Under the pieces are notes generated by a model, which was not told where the DNA came from, ran no database searches, and saw only the letters and a list, made by a program, of their open reading frames with translations. From Allolobophora icterica (taxonomy: Eukaryota; Annelida; Clitellata; Crassiclitellata; Lumbricidae), in assembly GCA_963556255.1 (NCBI GenBank), contig OY744617.1, forward strand, positions 28,012,514 to 28,076,513: a stretch of 64,000 bases of DNA, read 5' to 3'. Position numbers and translations under genes: made by a program. Below are positions 61,085-64,000 of the stretch, one piece after another (position 1 is the first letter of the stretch; each line of letters opens with the position of its first letter).

Positions 61085-61245
61085 TATTATTTTTACGCAT
61101 TTATTAAGCGCCACTATCCAATGACCAAGCATCAATCGATGGCGCTGAGCGACTGTCAGTAAAGAACTTGTTCAATGGAAGGCTCGAACCCGTACTCTGC
61201 ATTACAAGGCCAGCGTTCTAACCAATCGGCTACCATGTCTCACAG
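61085..61245 (-). repeat. SINE B
   Basis: TTTATTAAGCGCCACTATCC, AGGCTCGAACCCGTACTCTG and GTTCTAACCAATCGGCTACC. Confidence 0.88.
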
Positions 61246-62204
61246 AAACACAGTAGAGAGGAAATTGTCTAACTGAACAGAAGCTCACCCATCGATGAGG
61301 GCCAATAGCATTTGGACTACTATAATATTTCCGGGCATAACTTATGAACTTTGGATGTGGATCTGATTACTGCTTCGCTTTGGTGTGCCATCGATTGATG
61401 ACTTGTGCATTAGACACTGGCGCTACAGAAGCTACAAAATATTTTTTTTGGGATGGGCATACATCAGGGATGACGACAGAAAATCCGGCCCAGCTGCAAG
61501 TGATATTCTATTACACATGCATGCACCTCCAAAGTCTGAAGGTAGCCAAGTCTCTCCTGTCCAGCCATACGGGTGATACCATGCTAGCCCGAGATTTAAA
61601 TCACTGGCGTACTACACCTCTGAGGCTGAACCTAACACTACAGGAGGGCATTATAAAAATTTCCATTCAAACGTAATGTATTCTATGTGGGAGCCTTCTT
61701 TTGGAAATGCAAAAACATTAAGCCATTTAAGCTGAATTATTTTTAGGTTCCCTGGTATGAAATCGTTAATTTGAAACAAATCAACGAAATCATCCGATAC
61801 AGTACAGTTTGAAACACATTCTTCATAAAGATTAAGTTTTCTTAAATTTGAATAGTTTTATTCATAAATGTAAACCAACAATCCAAATATCAAGCAATTC
61901 CGAGAAACTATAGGCCACAGATAATTTTGTAAGATTCCTGGATTAAAGCATAGTTAAGTGCCACCGTGAATTATTATTAAGAGTATTATTAATTAGTAAC
62001 GTCTAACACGCCGGTGTCTAACGCACAGGGGTTCAACCGACAGCACACCACAGGCCAAACACAGCATGCATAGCATCAGTACATAATACATCAAATGATC
62101 TTCAACTTTAAACTATTGAAAGAAAATAGCAACAATTTTAAATCTAATACAAATCAGTATTCTTTTTCCTTAGCAGTTTGCATAGTCACTGTACATTGCA
62201 GTAT
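61246..62204. other. Unassigned sequence
   Basis: A plus-strand frame at 61344-61676 (110 codons) has no recognisable domain. The rest is AT-rich. Confidence 0.35.
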
Positions 62205-62212
62205 GATGTTGG

Positions 62213-62387
62213 CAGGGTCATCTACACCATAGAAACCTTGGAGCAAATGCTCCATCCAAGAAATAGGGGGGAGAGAGATTTGTCAGTGTGTGTGCCACCA
62301 TGTTAGGGGGGGAATGAAGTGGGAGGGAAGAAGAAAAGGGGAAGGGGAAGTTGCTCCAATGACTTAGAGGGGGGATAGAAGCCTCTG
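62213..62387 (-). mobile_element. hAT-like MITE family 1, diverged
   Basis: Ends CAGGGTCATCTACACC and GATAGAAGCCTCTG, decayed, yet the flanking duplication GATGTTGG (62205-62212, 62388-62395) is still exact. Confidence 0.9.
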
Positions 62388-62399
62388 GATGTTGGACTA

Positions 62400-63099
62400 T
62401 TATATATACGGGGTGAGATTTTGCTTGACAATTTGTTGTTTGCATTGACAGCAAATGCTAAAAGACTTAACAAGTCAACAGATCCACCGTTTTATATTAA
62501 CATTAATTTGAAGAACATTTACTAAGACAACATTGTTTTCAATTGACGGATAACAACATACTCTTCAATTGTCAATGAAGTCCTAAAACGAGTCAGTGCC
62601 ACACAAGGCACATGTTCAAACACGTGGATAGAACTCGGTTGTATTAAGGCAATGACGTTCAAAAGTTGAACAAAACAGCAGCATGCAAAGATTCAAAACC
62701 TTGTGAGATGTTTCACAACAAAATAAATGTTTAAGTTAAAAAAACGATTACAGTTGTATTATTAAAAAATCAGCATTTAACACTTAAAGTTCAGTGCCAA
62801 AATATACTCACTCAATTAAACACGAGTAACCGCACTGAATGATACAGTATCTAAATTAGAATTATATTATTCAACGAATTTTCTATAAAAAAAATCCTAC
62901 GACCTAAACTTTTAAACAAGAAAGAAGAATATAACTGGATCAGTACGAATGTCTCTGTTGCCAGGTCATTAAAATTATGCACTCAAGGTATATCAAATTT
63001 ACACATAGAGTAATAAAAGTGTATAAATTTCAGTATCTACATTTTATAAAACACATGAGTTTTGTCCACTGTTCACACACCGATGAAGCGAAAATCAAA
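62400..63099. other. AT-rich sequence, possible 3' UTR of the next exon
   Basis: No repeat or open frame. On the minus strand this follows the stop of the exon at 63100-63266. Confidence 0.3.
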
Positions 63100-63266
63100 T
63101 TACTTTTTATCTTTAGATTTCTCTCTCTTCTGAGCAGGGAACGGAGCAACTGGCTTTGGGCGGGTCTTCTGCTTCTCACCAAATGGATTGCGCTCATTAG
63201 TTCTGTCAAGGTATCTCGCCTCTTCGAAATTATGGATTTTCATGTTGGGTGCAAAACCACTAAGAG
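63100..63266 (-). CDS. Probable last exon of an unidentified gene
   Basis: A minus-strand acceptor (TCTTTCTGTCTTCTGTTGAAAG) precedes a phase 1 exon. It encodes LSGFAPNMKIHNFEEARYLD, then RTNERNPFGEKQKTRPKPVA and a Lys-rich end, stopping at TAA (63100-63102). Unlike the other open frames here it is not repeat-derived, has balanced amino acid composition, a good pyrimidine tract and a basic, probably disordered C terminus. An internal ATG (NMKIH) also exists, so a short single-exon frame is an alternative. Upstream exons would lie beyond the right edge. I do not recognise the protein. Confidence 0.5.
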
Positions 63267-63425
63267 CTTTCAACAGAAGACAGAAAGATCTGATTAAAAC
63301 CAAGAAACTAAATCAACAAGGATATAAACTGGAAAAATTTTAATGTAATAAATTAAGAAAAAAAAGAGATGTCAGTTCAGTGACGTATTCGGGCAAGTAG
63401 GCCTACTGGCATCTATGACGTTTTG
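63267..63425. other. Intron-like flank of the minus-strand exon
   Basis: AT-rich, no features. Confidence 0.3.
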
Positions 63426-63429
63426 TGTA

Positions 63430-63545
63430 TGCAGGCTTCCATGCATATATGCATACACATACATGTATGCTTATACATACATGTATGCATCTATGCAATC
63501 ACATGTGTATTTGCATGTATTTTTGCATTTATATGTATGCATTAG
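63430..63545. repeat. Degenerate (CATA)n/(TATG)n region
   Basis: ATACATGTATGCATATGC-type sequence. Confidence 0.8.
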
Positions 63546-63875
63546 AACACTCATTAGGTATCCAAACAACTCTGTTAGACAAAGTCATTCAACGAAGACT
63601 CGTATGGTCTGGACATGTAGAGAGAATGCCAACTGACCGAATCCCACACAATGCACTACATGCAAGATTCGAAGGATAATCACACAAAGGCAGGCCAAGA
63701 CTACGCTGGATAGATAATATAAATAAGGACATAATATCACTAAGGAGAGAATGGACTTGACACATGACTGAGGACACTGCAGATAATTATAATTTATTAG
63801 TACCCATCGCCGCCAAATGGCTGGCATCAGTAACTGATGATGATGATGATGATGATGATAATGATGATGACGAAG
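63546..63875 (+). pseudogene. LINE ORF2 C-terminal relic with (GAT)n tail
   Basis: The plus frame reads QRRLVWSGHVERMPTDRIPH then ALHARFEG, a stop, then GRPRLRWIDNINKDI. RRL-W-GHV-RM and GRPR-RW are standard C-terminal landmarks of non-LTR retrotransposon reverse transcriptase proteins. The in-frame stop (about 63677) and later stops show decay. The 3' end GCCAAATGGCTGGCATCAG plus (GAT)n is shared with the copy at 41545-41690. Confidence 0.88.
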
Positions 63876-64000
63876 ACACTTAATATAGCACCTTTTAGAA
63901 TCATATATAGGCACTATATACATGTGCATGAAAACTGGAAATACACTTAGCAACATTTAGCCATCTGTTAAATCCCAAGCCGACACGGCTCTTAGAACAG

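Noticed and set aside
61344..61676. 110-codon plus-strand frame
   Set aside because: No ATG-context support, no domain and stop-poor by chance; kept only as unassigned sequence.

Overview
The window is nuclear DNA from an animal, most likely a marine invertebrate. The evidence is spliced genes with canonical GT-AG introns, tRNA-derived SINEs, LINE relics, hAT-like miniature transposons, a Tc1/mariner relic, very long and varied microsatellites, and one 200-N assembly gap. The palindromic 8-mer TAGGCCTA recurs far more often than chance. I associate that bias with echinoderm-like genomes, but the phylum is an inference and not proven here.

Positions 1 to about 45,400 are almost gene-free. They hold interspersed repeats (SINE A with a tRNA-Asp-like head, SINE B with a tRNA-Thr-like head, LINE 3' ends), three recurrent families of small hAT-like elements with 8-bp target duplications, and tandem arrays of every period from 2 to about 65 bp. 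A 182-bp sequence occurs twice in opposite orientation (23,638-23,819 and 26,424-26,605), bounding about 2.97 kb.

Positions 45,486 to 60,437 hold the one gene I can reconstruct end to end. Four plus-strand exons (45685-46282, 54384-54681, 58734-58892, 60230-60437) join with matching phases (1, 2, 2) into a 420-residue open frame. It predicts a secreted protein: signal peptide, a complete ten-cysteine Frizzled-type cysteine-rich domain, a proline/arginine-rich linker, then modules that end in DYCR with a Ca-loop-like acidic stretch. Its introns are full of repeats, including a Tc1/mariner relic with 207-bp terminal inverted repeats, a LINE 3' end, and long (TC)n and (TA)n tracts close to splice donors. 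No other complete gene was found.

Positions 60,440 to the end hold AT-rich sequence, a SINE, a fourth copy of the first hAT-like family, a probable last exon of an unidentified minus-strand gene (63100-63266) and a LINE relic with a (GAT)n tail.

All calls come from reading the sequence by eye. No database search was run, so family names for repeats are descriptive.
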